Source: an uncultured Endomicrobiia bacterium
GTDB taxonomy: Bacteria > Elusimicrobiota > Endomicrobiia > Endomicrobiales > Endomicrobiaceae
Reading direction: 5' to 3'
Length of the DNA: 6,035 nucleotides
NCBI GenBank assembly: GCA_905236115.1
Contig: CAJOOL010000113.1
Span: forward strand, 1 to 6,035
This document shows, in pieces, positions 4,391 to 6,035 of this stretch (positions are counted from its first letter, which is position 1; every line of letters starts with the position of its first letter). Below the pieces are notes generated by a model. That model saw nothing but the letters and a program-made list of their open reading frames with translations. It made no database searches and was not told the origin of the DNA. The position numbers and the translations under genes were made by a program.

Positions 4391-4432
4391 AGGATAGAAT
4401 ATAAAACACTACCGTGTTTTATATTCTATCCT
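4391..4432 (-). other. Perfect 19-bp inverted repeat over the pgpH stop codon
   Basis: AGGATAGAATATAAAACAC (4391-4409) and its exact complement (4414-4432) flank a TACC loop. The right arm encodes the last residues of the HD protein (ending RIEYKTR), and the TAG stop (4409-4411) falls at the loop. No T-run follows on the transcribed strand, so it is not a canonical terminator. Even so, such a stem should form strongly in mRNA and may mark the 3' end of the message. Confidence 0.75.
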
Positions 4433-5878
4433 TGCGTGGTACATTCCGCACAGAACGGTTGTCATACTCTTTGAAATTTTTGACAAATCTTTCAATGTTA
4501 TCGGACAGTCGGAAAACTGTCCGTCGGTAAATTTATTATTTATCACTTTTTCCACAACTTCCTGCAGTTTTCCCGCACTTCTGTCCTGAAGCGTTCTTGC
4601 AATAGCTTCAACGGAATCCGCAATCATAAGTATGGCATTAACTTTTGTCGTCGGTTTTTGTCCGGGATAGCGGAAATCCTGCTCGTTAATATTATCTTTA
4701 TCCTGTTCAACGGCCTTGTTATAAAAATACTGTATCAGAGACGTTCCGTGGTGCTGGTTTATGGCATTAATTATAACTTTATCAAGTTTATTTTTTTTGG
4801 CAAGCACTACGCCGTCTTTAACATGCGATATCAAAACAAGCCCCGACATTGACGGGGAAAGTTCGTCATGAGGATTTTGTCTGCCTGCCTGATTTTCTAT
4901 AAAATATTCGGGATTTTTCAGCTTGCCTATATCATGATAATAAGCACACACTCTTGCAAGCAGAGAATTTTCTTCAATTGCTTCAGCTGCCTGCTCTGCT
5001 AAAGATGCCGTCATTAAACAATGATGGTATGTTCCCGGTGCTTCAAGCATAAGACGTTTCAAAATAGGATTATTGAAGTCGGCAAGCTCTATAAGTTTGA
5101 TATTGGTAGTTCTTGAAAAGAAATACTCAAATATAGGTAAAAATGCCAATATCATCAAGACAGAAAAAGAAGCATTTATGGCAACATACGCAATACTTTC
5201 TTCCGTTTCCGTAAGAGATTTTAAATCAAACAAATAAAAAATCAACACCGGTATAAGCATTGCAATAAATATTTTTATACCTACTCTTGCAAACTGTGCA
5301 CGGCTTCTTATTTTTCTGATATTTATTACGGCAATCAAACCTCCGCAGATATGCATCATAGGCACCGTAACGGAAAAATCGTTAAGCATAAGCATAAATA
5401 ATGCAAAAACAAAATTGTATGTTATTGCGACACGCACGGATACAAGAAGAGCCAAAAGAACGGTAAAAAGAGCCAAAGGAAATGATATTGCGGAAAGTTT
5501 GGATGTATAAATTTGATAAAATAACAAAGAAACAATGACAACAAAAGCAATAATAAAAATTTTATTCAAATCCAAATTTATGCGTTTTGCTTCCGTTCTG
5601 AAATAAAAGATAACGAAACCGAAAACAGATAAAAGGAACAAGAAAATTCCCGCCGCCTGTTTATAGCTGCATACTGTTTGAAAATACAACATAACATAGA
5701 CGACAACAAACAACACAGTCGTTATAAGCCACGCAGGTATTTTTATTTCTTTCTTAAATAAACTGTTTCTTGAAAGTCTTATTTTCGGCGTAACTGGAAT
5801 ATCTTCGTCTAATTTTCTTACAAGAAATAAAAGAAACTGCTTTATTTTGTTTTTAAGCCAATCGTTTAATATTTTCAT
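4409..5878 (-). CDS. pgpH: 7TM-HD family cyclic-dinucleotide phosphodiesterase (PgpH/YqfF type), short form
   Basis: A 489-residue membrane protein. Characterised relatives (Listeria PgpH) hydrolyse c-di-AMP, and that substrate is inferred here. After a basic cytoplasmic N-terminus (1-46), about seven membrane spans follow near 49-66, 74-94, 106-124, 131-148, 151-186, 201-218 and 228-253. The C-terminal HD domain (about 260-485) has TYHHCLMTASLAEQAA (first His at 285/286), the YYHDIGK doublet (H315, D316), SHVKDG (H352), NQHHGTS (H376, H377) and MIADSVEA (D421). All metal-binding positions appear intact. The large extracellular 7TMR-HDED domain, normally between the first and second spans, is missing: only about seven residues separate them. 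Relatives usually exceed 700 residues. No Shine-Dalgarno is seen before the ATG. The stop lies in a 19-bp hairpin. It sits upstream of ybeY, as in Firmicutes. Confidence 0.85.
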   Translation of the reverse strand: MKILNDWLKNKIKQFLLFLVRKLDEDIPVTPKIRLSRNSLFKKEIKIPAWLITTVLFVVVYVMLYFQTVCSYKQAAGIFLFLLSVFGFVIFYFRTEAKRINLDLNKIFIIAFVVIVSLLFYQIYTSKLSAISFPLALFTVLLALLVSVRVAITYNFVFALFMLMLNDFSVTVPMMHICGGLIAVINIRKIRSRAQFARVGIKIFIAMLIPVLIFYLFDLKSLTETEESIAYVAINASFSVLMILAFLPIFEYFFSRTTNIKLIELADFNNPILKRLMLEAPGTYHHCLMTASLAEQAAEAIEENSLLARVCAYYHDIGKLKNPEYFIENQAGRQNPHDELSPSMSGLVLISHVKDGVVLAKKNKLDKVIINAINQHHGTSLIQYFYNKAVEQDKDNINEQDFRYPGQKPTTKVNAILMIADSVEAIARTLQDRSAGKLQEVVEKVINNKFTDGQFSDCPITLKDLSKISKSMTTVLCGMYHARIEYKTR

Positions 5879-5905
5879 ATTGTAGTTTATAATTAAACTT
5901 ATAAT

Positions 5906-5933
5906 CTTATAAGCTCATAACCTGCTTTTTCAA
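5906..5933 (-). promoter_or_regulatory. Candidate promoter for pgpH
   Basis: On the minus strand TTGAAA (5928-5933) is followed 16 bp later by TATAAG (5906-5911), a fair sigma-70-like pair giving a leader of about 20 nt. A small hairpin, AGTTTA/TAAACT (5884-5889 and 5894-5899), would lie at the very 5' end of that message. The spacer to aspS is 75 nt with no clear terminator, so read-through from aspS is also possible. Confidence 0.35.
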
Positions 5934-5953
5934 CTGTTGTTCTTCTAATCCGT

Positions 5954-6035
5954 TATACCTCAGTTTTCTTCTCCTTTAGCTTAATTCCAAGTTCTCTAAG
6001 CTGCTTTTCCGCAACGGGAGACGGAGCATTTGATA
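5954..6035 (-). CDS. aspS: Aspartyl-tRNA synthetase, C-terminal end (partial)
   Basis: The window edge cuts the gene; only about the last 27 codons are visible, ending in TAA at 5954-5956. The translation SNAPSPVAEKQLRELGIKL followed by a Lys/Glu-rich tail matches the extreme C-terminus of bacterial AspRS, where a conserved APSPV-x-x-x-QL-x-EL segment follows the class II motif 3 region. AspRS charges tRNA-Asp (or tRNA-Asp and tRNA-Asn in organisms relying on transamidation). No catalytic motif is in view, so the call rests on this short tail. It lies on the same strand as pgpH and upstream of it. Confidence 0.7.

Overview
The window is a low-G+C (about one third by eye) bacterial chromosomal segment with six complete genes and the end of a seventh. 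It shows no integrase, transposase, CRISPR array, rRNA or tRNA. Lineage cannot be fixed from 6 kb. The AT-rich coding, repeat-filled spacers, 7TM-HD phosphodiesterase and near absence of Shine-Dalgarno sequences make me lean weakly towards an Elusimicrobiota/Endomicrobium-like organism, but other AT-rich phyla remain possible.

Layout. From the right edge, reading leftward on the minus strand: the last ~27 codons of aspS (aspartyl-tRNA synthetase); a short 7TM-HD membrane phosphodiesterase of the PgpH/YqfF type; a 224-bp repeat-filled spacer; ybeY (rRNA-maturation metalloprotein) overlapping by 13 bp a CNNM/CorC-type CBS membrane protein; a second CNNM/CorC paralogue starting 2 nt later; a 205-bp repeat-filled spacer; and recO. 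A plus-strand XRE-family helix-turn-helix gene with a C-terminal coiled coil converges on recO with a 23-bp gap. The left 259 bp is noncoding, very AT-rich, and holds a large hairpin, terminator-like elements and possible promoter sequences for the XRE gene.

How the genes fit together. pgpH-ybeY-...-recO recalls the Firmicutes phoH-pgpH-ybeY-dgkA-cdd-era-recO cluster. ybeY followed by CBS/CorC genes recalls enterobacterial ybeZ-ybeY-ybeX. The common themes are ribosome maturation (YbeY, perhaps CorC/YbeX-type proteins), cation homeostasis (CNNM), cyclic di-AMP turnover (PgpH) and recombinational repair (RecO). ybeY and the two CNNM genes look translationally coupled. pgpH and recO probably also have promoters of their own.

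I see no clearly new biological system. The points most worth checking are the tandem CNNM paralogues with complementary losses, a YbeY with Asp in place of its third metal-binding His, a PgpH-like protein with no extracellular sensor, long perfect hairpins built over stop codons, spacers made of several short palindromic repeat families, and a shared AAAA-AUG start context in place of ribosome binding sites.
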